From Bagarius yarrelli (taxonomy: Eukaryota > Chordata > Actinopteri > Siluriformes > Sisoridae), in NCBI GenBank assembly GCA_005784505.1, contig VCAZ01000112.1, forward strand, positions 1,185,001 through 1,249,000: DNA of 64,000 nucleotides, read 5' to 3'. Made by a program: the position numbers and the translations under genes. Positions 30,949 to 61,600 of the stretch are shown piece by piece. Under the pieces are notes generated by a model, which was not told the DNA's origin, did no database searches, and worked only from the letters and a program-made list of their open reading frames with translations. Position 1 is the first letter of the stretch. Every line of letters begins with the position of its first letter.

Positions 30949-31404
30949 CTGATAGAGGGATGAGTTAATGGATGGTGCAGTTGGATGTTTGGAACAGTAA
31001 TCGGGATAGAAACGAGTTATGTTTCTATATAACTATATTATGTTATATATCGATGTAGAAACAGGCTGGGTTTTCAGGACTTTAAGCTCTGCAACAAGAG
31101 AAAATGGTTTAATATTGTGCAGTGAGGATTCTTTCAAACAGTACTTTGGTAATTATGGTTATTTTTCCTTGCATTACATACTATACTATATTATACTATA
31201 CTATACTATAATATAATATTAGTTTTGAGTTTAAATATGTCTCTTATTGGTCAATTTGGACCTATTTCTACAGGTGTCATTTATAATATACATAATACCT
31301 AACAGAAGAAAGGCATAATCATTAATTTACTCAATTTTACAGTAATTACCAGAAAATACATTCACCCTGGTTTTGAAAGGTTGCCTCATCCTTCTCTAAT
31401 ATAT

Positions 31405-31735
31405 TCATTAGTTCGTTTATTCCTTCATTTATCTTCTATACCCGCTTATTCCCTAATTCAGGGTCACGGGGATCTGCTGGAGTCTATCCCAGCCGTTTCT
31501 GACAGGAGGGGGACACCCTGGACAGGTCGCTGGTCCATCACAGGGCCACACACACACTCATACTCACTCCTATGGGCAATTTAGAATCACCAATCGATCT
31601 AATATACATGTTTTTGGACTGTGGGAGGAAACCGGAGAACCCGGAGTAAACCCACACAAGCACAGGGAGAACATGCAAACTCCACACAGAGGTCCCTGAC
31701 CGGGAATCGAACCCGGGCTGCCCTCTTGACTATAT
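31405..31735 (+). repeat. dispersed repeat, family D, copy
   Basis: It runs from 'atcttctatacccgcttatt' through 'ggatctgctggagtctatcc', 'gactgtgggaggaaaccgg' and 'gggagaacatgcaaactcc' to 'gggaatcgaacccgggctgc'. It lies in the 5' region of cep126. Confidence 0.8.
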
Positions 31736-32099
31736 TTTTAATTAATAAATGTTCCAATGTATATAGATCAGAGCACACAGGGGAAAGGATACGAATACAC
31801 ATATGTGTTCTTCACCATCTGCATCCTGAAGAAAACCTTTTTCAGAGATCCTTTGGATTTCTGGAGTCAGTAGGCCAAGATGCCAAGAAATAAAGATGAT
31901 GATGATGACGATGATGATGATGAAGAACCATTCTGTTAGACACCAATTGGTCACAACATGCAGGTTGAAGTTGTTAACGTTCCCTAACTAGTTACACGAT
32001 GTTATAAATGAGCTTCGACCTTCTAAATAGCAAAGTTGACGTTAGACATCGGCACGACAAAGTGCTTTTCCAAAAAAATTGTCCAGATAAACCGTGTCC

Positions 32100-32175
32100 T
32101 CGCGTTTGATTATCTTTGCCATAGCAACGTGATATGTGACGTCTGGAACTTCCGCATGCAACCACGTGACTGCTT
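32100..32175. promoter_or_regulatory. cep126/arfgap2 divergent promoter region with X-box-like site
   Basis: The region lies between the 5' ends of cep126 (minus) and arfgap2 (plus). At 32115-32128 is TTTGCCATAGCAAC, which matches the RFX X-box palindrome (GTTGCC-AT-RGCAAC) at all but the first base. Nearby are a CRE-like tgacgtct, an ETS-like acttccg and a cacgtg E-box (about 32136-32171). RFX factors drive ciliary genes, which fits cep126. Binding is not shown. Confidence 0.5.
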
Positions 32176-32766
32176 GTATACGCTTTTTAATTAACGCGGG
32201 AACTTTTTGTGTATTTTAAGTGTCATTTGCTGCGCTAATAAATTAGTGTTTTCTTTAAATAGTGCAAAAGACAAAAAGAGAGAAATAAAAAGGAAAAAAT
32301 AAAAACTTATACAGTTAACGTTAAACATTACAATACACATTTGTTGTACATTGCGTAAGAACATCGAAACATTTTTACTGCCTTTTTTTTTTTGCACAAA
32401 CTGATTGATTTAATATATTAAACAAATATAACAAAACAAATAAAGACGCAAAGACAGCGCCTTTCCAGCTTTTTTCCACAAGGTGTCAGTAGTGAGCACT
32501 GTCTTGAAAAGGTTCCCGTGGTGAACCATTTTACGATACAGTTTCAACAGTTGTTTTTTTTATTAGGTTGTTAACAAACACAAGAAAATGCAATAAAAAA
32601 CTAAATCTGATGTTAAAACCAAGCTCATATTACTATTAAACAGTATTAAATTAAATTATTAGAAAAATAATTGTTAATGTATGCTTTTATTTTGACAGTC
32701 AAGAACCTTCCACAGAAATCTGTCAGTTTCCATCACTTTCTTGCTTCACACTGCTAAGCTGGCAAG

Positions 32767-45475
<12,709 letters not shown>

Positions 45476-46612
45476 CAGGACTGCATGACTCGGAACAGGA
45501 AAGGAAATGACATCAAACAGGACATACCACACTGCGGACTGCTGTTTTTTTTTTTTTTTTCCTTTAACGCATTGTACTTGAAGCACAGAGGGACAAATAC
45601 CGAAATAAAAAGAAAAGGAGGACATGGCACAACGCAGGACTTTCTGATCACTTCTCCCAGTCTGCCTACTGACCTTTTGTAGATTCTGTCTCTCACACAC
45701 CGATACACACTTTGACAGTATTTCAGTTTGATTGTTTCTTTTACTTTTCCAATAATTATCAAAGATGTAAAAAAAATGTGTCCCCGAACCGCAGTGTTTC
45801 TGTTGAAACTAACAGTGCAGTGCTGTCTTTTTTTTTAAATTCCATATCCTTGGTCTGAGATTTCATGGAATTGATTTAAGTATTCTCTATGAAATATGTA
45901 TAACCAATCTTATCCTTAGCTCTTTAATGGTTTCATTGCTTTTGTTTTTTGTATTTAAGTGGTATTATTATATTCTTTATGGGTATGTGTGCATTCATGA
46001 CTTGTACGTTCACCTCCTGCAGATAGAGAATCGAGACGGATCTATTTTAAGGTCATTTGGAAGTTCCTGACTGGGAATTTTTAAGCCTAAATGATGGAGG
46101 TCGCTTTAGATGTTCGCAATTTTTCCCTCTAAAGTTTAGAACGTTTTGTTTAATCAGGACGAAAAAATTGAGCTGATGTGCAATATGACTCCCTCGTATT
46201 TTTCTTTTTTATTCTAAAACTTTGAAAAGCGTCCTGGTTTTGTGATATTTCTCCAAGCATGCTCTCGTTAACACCTGTGAACTTTAACCTTAAAACAAGC
46301 CTCGAGTCCTAATTCTGACCGATTTTAGCGAAACTGTCCTGACAAACATACGCAGCTGCTTACATGTGCATCAGTTCTCGGACTCGTGTGAATTTTAATT
46401 TGTTAAAAAAGGATTAAAGGTGAATTGAACGATTTGGATAAATCGTCGTGTGGTCCTTTCGGAGACGTGCATAACAAAAGGTGTTCTTTTGACTTGTAAC
46501 GCAATCGTGGTGGATGTGTGTGTGTGTGTGTGTGCTTTTGGGGAAAATTTCAACATCCCCTTTTTGTCTCTGTGAAAAATTTTAAAATAAAGGACATTAA
46601 ATTTGATTTTAT
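45476..46612 (+). other. arfgap2: arfgap2 3'UTR with polyadenylation signal
   Basis: The stop TGA is followed by about 1.1 kb of AT-rich non-coding sequence. AATAAA lies at 46586-46591, with an A-rich stretch about 20 bases further on that may mark the cleavage site. Earlier AATAAA-like hexamers (for example near 45605) could serve shorter forms. Confidence 0.6.
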
Positions 46613-46739
46613 CTAAAAAAAAACCCGGGTAATTTAATGTAAGTTGGTTATGCAAATATATGTTGATTTTCCAAAATGCCAAAATTTCACATTAGTGAGT
46701 ATAAAAATAAAAGAAAAGTACAAAACAGTGATTTTAAAA

Positions 46740-47035
46740 AAAAAGAGCACATTTGGGCTGTCAAAATATCTATTGCGACCCTTTTTTCCCCTTAATATTG
46801 TATTGATAACATTTAAATTATGTTAATATTTAATAAAACCCCATGGTGTGTCAAACGACTTCCTCTTCGCTCCTTTAATTATTGTCTTAGAAGCAAACAT
46901 GGCGGAAAGAGTAAGAGCATCTCTGCCTGTTTTATCCAGTGGTTTTTTTTCTTTTCTTTTATTTTTTTTAATTGAATATTGCAATATATATCGTGACCCA
47001 CGTATCGTATGACAATACACAGCCCTAAAGCACGC
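46740..47035 (-). repeat. dispersed element, family E, reversed copy
   Basis: It ends with 'gtatgacaatacacagccct', the reverse complement of the family start, and contains 'gaagcaaacatggcgg'. It occupies much of the short gap between the converging arfgap2 and esterase-like genes. Confidence 0.55.
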
Positions 47036-47659
47036 CGTTGCCCAAACCCCAGCAACAATAAAAAAAAAGTTTTTAAATCCGCTGCACAAAATGAAAGAAT
47101 CCAGACTTTGACGTGGGTTTACACACTTTAGATTTTTTTTTTGCACCCTCTTTCAATAATAGCTTTTTACCTGGTCCTCTCGCACGTATCGAATGAGTCA
47201 ACCTGTCCAACCGTTGTGACACGATGTTGGATTAGGCTTCAGAACGTGGCCCAGACACACACAATGATTCTTTAATCAGTGAACTCATTGACCACAAGTA
47301 GCCTTCAGGATGAACAGCCGAGAAACGTATAACACAATTTAATCCAGCTCATTTGGGTTTAAAGGCATATATTTAAGCTAATTTAGGCTCATAATGTGAC
47401 CGTAAAAGTGCAGCGCAAACAATAAAATCCATCACTCTAGTCAGATATGGTAAATAATCAGCGATCAGTTAGGATTTTTGACATTCTTGTGCAACTTAGT
47501 AAAAACGCTTATGTTCTGCAAAGTCAATCAAACTGACCTCCTATTTACACCCTATTTAAACGGCCGATGCGACAAAAATGTGTTTGACTCGACACAAATA
47601 AAACCCTGCATGTAACCTATTCTCGTATCTGCTTATTAGTTCATGATTCAGTGAGTCTT

Positions 47660-53745
<6,086 letters not shown>

Positions 53746-54114
53746 CTCTCTAAACCACACGGATATATACAGTAAATATTGATGGAATTTGGGTTACAAT
53801 TTTGGTACGGCTTGACTGGACATCCCATCGACAAATTGCTCATATTCTACTGACGATATTATGTCTAATATTATTATTATTATTGCAAATTCTATGACTT
53901 TTTTCTTTTTATGTATTTTTTTACTAGCTAATCTGTGTCGTCGTAATGCTACCAAAAGTTAAAGGGGGTGAATATTTTTGCACAGTACATCATTTAGTAT
54001 TTTATTATTTTTTTTTACATATTTTATCCCAAAAATTGATTAAGTTACATAACATAATACAAGGAAGTCCTTAGACAAATACCAGTGAAAAGCAGGAAGA
54101 GAAACACACTAAGG

Positions 54115-54455
54115 AGATTGAAAGAGAGAGAGAAAAAGAGAGAGCGGGAGAGATAAAGAAAAAAAAGAGAAAGAGACAGCAATATTGGTAGAAAATATCA
54201 AACTGAGGCGAGAGAGACAGACAGAGAGAGAGAGAGAGAAAGACAGAGGTGCGCGAGAGTGAGAAAGAGAGAGTGAGTGAGAGACAGAGTGAGAAATAAA
54301 GAGAGAGACAGAGAAAGAGTGAGTGAGAGACAGAGTGAGAAAGAAAGAGAGAGAAAGAGTGAGAGAGTGTGTGTGTGAGAGAGAGAAACAGAGAGTGAGT
54401 GAGAGACAGAGTGAGAAAGAGAGACAGAGAAAGAGAAACAGAGAGAGAGAGAGAG

Positions 54456-54518
<63 letters not shown>

Positions 54519-54520
54519 AA
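54115..54520. repeat. (GA)n-rich microsatellite cluster
   Basis: About 400 bases of AG-rich DNA with a pure AG core at about 54463-54513. Open frames over it (Ser/Leu-rich on minus, Arg/Glu-rich on plus) are artefacts. It lies about 400-800 bases upstream of the esterase-like start codon. Confidence 0.93.
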
Positions 54521-55424
54521 CACTGGTTGTAATAACAGTATAACAGTTACTAATATATTTATGCTTGTTATTTAGTACCATTATTAATTAATTATTAATT
54601 AATGTATAATCTTTAGTTTAAGTTATTTAGGTTGTTTATTCTATAAACCTTAACCTCGTTTAAAAACCGAGTATAAGCACCGACTTTATATCATAATTCA
54701 CAGTTTTAAACTAAAAGCTGAATATTTTCTCTTTCACTCCTGTCGTTTTTTTCCCCCCTGCAAAAGTAAACTTTACTAAATAAACGGGAAAAGTTTCTGC
54801 GCACGAAAACATCGTTACATCAAAATGCCCTTTTATGGACATGTCAGTTCTATAACTATACATTCTATAACCCTAATCTATAATAGAAGTAATATAACAT
54901 AATATATAGGAAAAAAAAGCTAACATTTGCCACTGTTTTATTATATAAAAGAAATAAATAAAAACTTACGCTGGCTATGTTCACGCATTGAGCAAACGAC
55001 TTTACGGTCCGGAACCTGAATGTTGAAATTGTTGTGTTGAATATTTAGTGGACTAAGTAGGCTACAGAAGACCATTATTTTATCTCTCTGAAGTGCACCT
55101 AGATAGGTACTAGCGAGGCGTTTAGGAGTTAACCAGGCTAAGTGTCCTAACACGTTGTCTCCACCTCTTGTGTTAAAAATGAAGATGGCTTACGTTTAAC
55201 ATGGGACGTCATAGAAAACCCATAAACCCTTTCAAACCTTTAGACTTTTTTTTTTTTTTTTGCACAAAAGTAGCTTATAAATGACATAGAAATGTTTTGG
55301 TTTAACTGCATACAAGGTTGTTTCTTAAAATATTATGCAGTATAGTGTGGAGGATGAATTATATATACTTTTTGGTGTCAGGTGACCTGTCAGTTCAATA
55401 AAAAGTATTAGGGTTTGTCCAACA

Positions 55425-55590
55425 GAAATGAAGCTACCAGGCAGAAGGTAAAGAGGAAGACCAATGAGGAGGTATAGGGATGCGATAAACGAGGACATAA
55501 AGTTAGTGGGTGTGAGTGAAGAGGATGTAGGGAATGGGGTTAGGTGGGGACAGATGATTCGCTGTGGAGAACCCTAAAAAGGAAAAGCGG
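55425..55590 (+). mobile_element. 3' end of a non-LTR retrotransposon, copy 1
   Basis: One frame reads MKLPGRR, a stop, then RGRPMRRYRDAINEDIKLV and GVSEEDVGNGVRWGQMIRCG, the C-terminal tail typical of fish LINE reverse-transcriptase proteins. It ends in GAAGAAGATGATGA-type sequence. It is 5'-truncated and dead. The same tail is found at 59305-59472. Confidence 0.75.
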
Positions 55591-55692
55591 AAAGAAGAAG
55601 ATGATGATAGAAGATAGAAAATATTAACTTTCAGTACTTAAAGTTACATATGATACGGTGTCGCTGTGAGAAAAGACTTTTAAACAGTCCGA

Positions 55693-56015
55693 AATATTCA
55701 TTCATTCATTCATTTATTCTTTCATTTTATTTATCTTCTATACCCACTTATTCCCTAATTTGGGGTCACAGGGATCTGCTGGTGTCTATCCCAGCCATCT
55801 CTAAAAGAGACAGATCACCAGTCCATCACAGGGCCACACACACACATACAAACACCTAAACTTACTCATTCCGATGGGCAATTTAGAATCACCAATCAAT
55901 CTAACATACATGTTTTTAGACTGTGGGAGGAAACCTGAGAACATTTACAGCATTTGCCAGACGTCCTTATCCAGCGCGACTAAACGATTTTAATATCACT
56001 GAAGTATTTATCCAA
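55693..56015 (+). repeat. family D copy joined to a family B fragment
   Basis: Family D runs from (ATTC)n through 'atcttctatacccacttatt' to 'gactgtgggaggaaacctga' at about 55940. It is cut by 'catttacagcatttgccaga' of family B, which ends at about 56015. Confidence 0.7.
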
Positions 56016-58646
56016 TGGAGGGCAGTTGCTTGGGTAAATCCAGGTGGTGACTTTTTTGGTCAGGCAGTTTTTTTATTGGTTGAGACTTTTTAGGAACCCA
56101 TTTTTCAATTTTCAACCATTTTCAATTATTTTTTTTTTCAGAATACAAATGTCACAAAATCTGTACAGCCGTAATCAATCCTGACTCCATGTCCTGTTGT
56201 CCCTTTTTAATAGTACATCTTTTAAAAGCAACATCTATTTACCCGCATGAATGATAAATGATGATTTGTTGTAAGAAAGCGTGAGAGAGCATGTTCACTC
56301 CTTCAATTTTATTTAATTTTATTTGTTTGGCGCTTTTTGCAATGGTGATTGTCACAAAGCAGCTTTACACAATCGAAGAAATTATAAGATGACAATGAAA
56401 CGGAAATCAGTTTGTCCCTCCTGAGGATTTACTCCTGTAAATCAGACGTTACGTTTACTGCCAAAACCGTCGTTTTAAATTAGAATTTAAGCTCCATGCT
56501 GTTGTTGAGCGTGAGTTTATGTGTTCCCTCCTCATTATAATTTATTACCTCTGTTATGATAAAATAATGGAAAATTTCCGTTGGTTAAATCCAAACAAAA
56601 GATGCAGATGAATAGATTATATAGAGAAAAACTTCCAGACAGTCAAAAAATAGCAAATTATTAAAACGAATAGAACATTATCTGTTCTATAACAAGTAAC
56701 ATATTATGGTGAGTTCAAGGGAACCATCTTTTTACATGTAACACTTTAAAATAATACATGAAATAAGTTAGCTCCTGTTATTGCGTTCGAATGGCTATAA
56801 ACTGTTGTTCTTTTATCGATTATTTTTTACATTTCTAGCATTTGGCTGACATCCTTATGCTAAGTGACTAACATTTTTTTAACAACTGAGCATTTAAGGG
56901 TAAAGGGGCCATGCTCAAGGACCCATTATTAGGTTGGCTCCAACACCTCAACGACTGACAGACCACTTCCCGTCCAAAAAACAAGTAACTGTACAGCTTA
57001 CTAAAACTGGAGACTCCTTCCAAAAATCATATATACTGTGTCAGTAGTAGGCAAATTTGCTATTAGCTGATTTGGAGAAAAGCAGCACATCCCCTATCAG
57101 CTGATTGGGCTCTAATCACTCAATAGGCAAATCTCAAACTTGGCGCCTGACTTGAACACAGGTCGTCTGCTTGCTCAATTGCTTCCTCAGCACACCGCCT
57201 TACCATCCACCTCCTCCTTAAAGTTTGCTACCTAAACAATGTCATTTTGTTATCATCGTTGCATGCTCTCGTATGGGGGGGATTTGTGCTGCTCTTCTAT
57301 TATTAAAATTGAAGGGTCGCCCCTGAGGATGCTGGTGTTTTCCCTGTCTATGGAAGCTCATGGAAAGACAGGGAATTTAGAGTTACACCGCCAAATGTAA
57401 ACTTTAAACAGGTGGGTCTAAAGGTTGCCTATTTGTTATCTTTTTTGATTTAAGAGGACCCGAAATGTTGGATGAAAAAAAAAACCTTAGAGAAAACACT
57501 AAGATGCAAGATGCATATATAAATAATAAATATATATAATAAATATAATAAATATATATATGCTTGGGCAGGAAAGATTTACAAACCTATATTGTTTTTA
57601 GTTTAGCTAGAAGATTCCTATGACAGCTAAAAGAGGGTTTTTTTTTTTTTCGCAAAAGAATTTTTTTTCGCCAGTGAAAAAGAAATCTCATTTTGTTCAG
57701 TGCAAATCATTTTACAGTCATTTTAAAACAGTTATGGCGCGTTTTTAAGCATACACTCGTGGAACCTCTCCTTGTCTGAGCGTAATACATTATTATGATA
57801 ACACAAACCTTCTTTTTTTTCTTCTTTAAAAAGAAAAAAAAAATTAAAGGAGCAAATTGCTTTTCCCATCACTGGCTGGTTTATTTAAAAGCATACAGGT
57901 TCAGAAAATCAATCATCCATTTCTCATTTAATTTCCTTTTCTTTTTTTATTTTTATTAAAGGACGTTAATTAAACCATGAATATTTATAATTACAAAACA
58001 TTTTCAGCCATTGCACAAATTAGTATTACTTGATAACCAAAACAAGCTTTTGGTTAGTTCACAGTGAAAAATAGAGAACATTCATCAGTTCACTGCGTAT
58101 AACGCTGGTTTAAGGTGAAAGGGGTCCAGAAAGACGGGATGTCCTCTATACTGCCTTTTTTTAAATCAGTCCTACTCAACCCACTGATCAGAAAAATATC
58201 TTAACAGCATCAACGACCCCAGCTTATCACGTCTGGGTAAAACACCTGTTGTGTGAAGTAGACATATTTAATAAAAAAAAAAAACAACAACAACAACAAC
58301 AACACATGAACAGAAAAGATTGGTGTTACATGAACAAAGAAATAATGTAAAATGTGTCTTAAATGTTTGATTAGATGCATTATCTAAAAAAAAAACCCCA
58401 AAAAACTAGAAAAACCAGAACAAAAATGAAATAAGACGAAGTTTCTGAACTGGGTTATTTTAGGAAACTTAATGATGCTTGCTAAACAAGCTGAAATATT
58501 ATGTTGCGTCACATTTTCTACAATTCAGATTGTCACAGAATGTTCTTGTGTGTTTGTGTGTGTGTTTTCATGCCCATGCGCTCTTGCGAGCAGACCTATT
58601 CAATTCCTGTTTCCAGGTCTGCATGACCTTTTAAGCAGTTTCAGCT

Positions 58647-61600
58647 TCAACCCCAGTTATAAAAGTAAATCTTCTGCCAGATAGGTAAGTATTCCATCAG
58701 CGGACCTGAGCAGACAGGAAACAGACCTAATTAAGCTGTTGCAGAGTAGCAGGTACACGTCATATTCTTAACACAGCAGAATCTGGAAGATCTCACTTAC
58801 GTGCAACTAAACCTACTCCAGGAATGTAATCAGTCAAGAACCGGAGGAGGAAGAGGATCTTTGCTCTGTGGGTATGAAGAAATAAGGAAAAAAAAACCAT
58901 ATCTTAATATAGAAAAGATGCTGAATTAGAAGCATGTGGGATAAAGGTTCTCTGGTTTGGCTATATAGACACAGTCTCCGTGTTCAAGTCGAGGCTGAAA
59001 ACATTTATTTAGCCAAATCTTTAATCTGTAGTCTTTCTTAGGCAAAGGAGCAGAACTAAAGGGATCATGGATATAGGGTTTTTTGTTAAACTGGGATATT
59101 TGTATTTGGTTTCTTCCTTATTTCATCTCAGGGAGTTTTTCCTTGCCAAGGTTGCCACCGGCTTGTTTATTAGGGACAAACTTACACTTTTAAATGAAAA
59201 TAAATGAATTAAATTATATATACACATTTATATAGTGAAAACCTTACAAAGATGGATATGTACAGAGGAGGGATAGTGAATATATTGGTAGGCAGATGTT
59301 AAAAAATGAAGCTACCAGGCAGAAGGTAAAGAGGAAGACCAAAGAGGAGGTATAGGGATGTGATAAACGAGGACACGAAGTTAGTGAGTGTGAGTGAAGA
59401 GGATGTAGAGAATAGGGTTAGGGGGAGACGGATGATTCGCTGTGGCCACCCCTAAAAGGGAACAGCCAAACAGAGACAATATGGTGAAAACCTTACGCTA
59501 CTTATCATCCTGAGAACCTTACTCCCACACTGAAGCATAGTTACGGTAGCATCACGCTGAGATTTACTCTTTACTAATTTAGTAGCAAAGTAAAAAAATT
59601 TAAATGTAATACTGCCACCTACTGGATAGTATACACCATTATGCTAAGATTTTTTTGCTTATTTATTATTTTAATTAATAAATGAGCTATAATATACACT
59701 TTACTTCAACACTTACTCTGAGTATCGGTCATAGAAGGGTGAGCGGAGCAGGTAGTAGAGCAGGAGGAAGGCTCGTCTTCTCATCTCGGCCCTCTCCCTG
59801 CGGTTAAGCGTCTTTGTGGTGTCTGACAACAAACTGAAACTATCCACAAACCAAACACTGAACTGAGAGGTCCGGTTTAACAAACAGACATGGAAACAGA
59901 AGGAATGCTCTCTTTACCTTGTTATCTCCAGAATGCCAGAAATCAGCCACGGCTTCCAGGAGCGTCTGCCGCAAAGTCCTAGAGCGGCCACTGAAAGTGG
60001 ACAGCGTCAAGGAATACATACACATTCACATGCATACGTGGTTGTGGTACAAATCCTGGGCACTAGGAGCCATGTGATGCATCAGTACAGAAAAATTGCA
60101 CTTTACTGAGCATTTCATTAGGAACATCTGTACACCTACAGGTGGCAGGATGGCTCAAATGGTTAAGGTGCTGAGTTGTTAATCTGAAGACCAGAAACAC
60201 CTGGGTTCAAGCCCCACCTCTGGCAAGTCAACCACTGTCGGGTCCTTGAGCAAGACCCTTAACCCCTCCTGCTCCAGGGGCGCTGTATCATAGCTGACCC
60301 TGCGCTCCGACCCCCAACTTACTAAGATGGGATATGCGAAAAATGCATTTCATTGGCTCTGTACACGTACCTCACACAATGAATTGAATATACTAACCTA
60401 ACTCATTTTATTAACTAATTAGCAAATCATGTTGCAGCAATCACGCAAACACAGACCGACACCTTTATGTCAGATTAGAAAGGGTAAAAATATTATTTTT
60501 GACCATAGTGATGGCCGACGTGTCTGGTTTGAGTATTTCTCTATCTGCTGATCTCCAGAGATTTTCACACAACAGTTGAACTTTACTCCGAATAATGCAA
60601 TAAAGGAAACAATTTGTTGGTAGACTCATGAGGTCATGGCTAGACTGGTTTAAATCAGACAGAAAGGCTGCAGTAATTTAATATAACTGTGGCGAACATC
60701 TCAGAACAAAAAGCATGTCAAAAACTTGCAGCAGATGAGCAACAACAGTATAAGATAAGGCATTACAGTGCAATTTTCACTTAAGTCTAAAAAACAAATG
60801 TGTTTTAGGGAAAAAAGCTTATTCTGTTACCGCAGAGTACCGTAAGTCTCTTTTCAAAACGACAGCCATGGAAGTCCCCTGCTTAATTTACCCTTATTTT
60901 AATTAAAGCTAACTGATTGGCTTGCATCAGGATACAGTGCACTATGGGGCGAGTGATGTACAGTGATTCCGCAATCGTCTCCTGCAGGCCCAGATGGGTG
61001 GGGCTTGTCTGTAGGTGATCTTCCTGCTCTCTCTGCTTGCTCTCTCTAGAGAGACTGCTCCACAATTGACTCTGCAGTGATGAAGCTGAAACAAAAAGGT
61101 CTTCCATCAGTTTAAAATACGATCAAATATCCACCTACGTGGTGTAGCAGGTTAACGTGCCAACACCCACATGCGCAGTTGCCCAAGTTCGATTCTTATT
61201 TGTCTTATCAATAAAGGCAAATGCCCCCCAAAAATCTTTAAAAAAAATACTTTATTTTAACTTGTACCAACATGAAAATGCCACATTTAATTGTTAGAAT
61301 TAAAATACTAATAATGTCATTTTTAGGGGACGTTTTTTTAGGGGGCCTTCGGCACACGCAATGTCATTAATTAAAACATAGACTGGCGGTGTGTGACGCG
61401 GTTGCATGCGGTGCAACACGGCTGTTTTTCTTAACTTTTTAGAATACCACCAGTGCACTGTGGGTCATGTGACAAGCACCAGCCAAGCATCTTCTTTACC
61501 TTTCCATTAAACCGAAACACCAGCAGAAAAAAATGGAGAAGCAGCTCATCATGTTTTTTTCCCCCTCTTTTTTAAAGGTTGCTTAGCAACAACATACCCT

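Larger units (their letters stand above)
53746..58646. other. region between the esterase-like gene and pex16
   Basis: It holds the unidentified 5' exon and promoter of the esterase-like gene (probably below about 55.2 kb), several repeats listed separately, and the 3'UTR of pex16. Candidate minus-strand AATAAA signals for pex16 are TTTATT on the plus strand near 57883 and 57950. A further family B copy lies at 56834-56970. No other gene is recognised. Confidence 0.55.

Noticed and set aside
53746..53760. In-frame GTG as the start of the esterase-like protein
   Set aside because: Vertebrate genes start at ATG. The ATG at 53745 follows a plausible splice acceptor, so the GTG is probably intronic.
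54071..54581. Ser/Leu-rich open frames of 127-150 codons
   Set aside because: They are translations of a GA microsatellite cluster.
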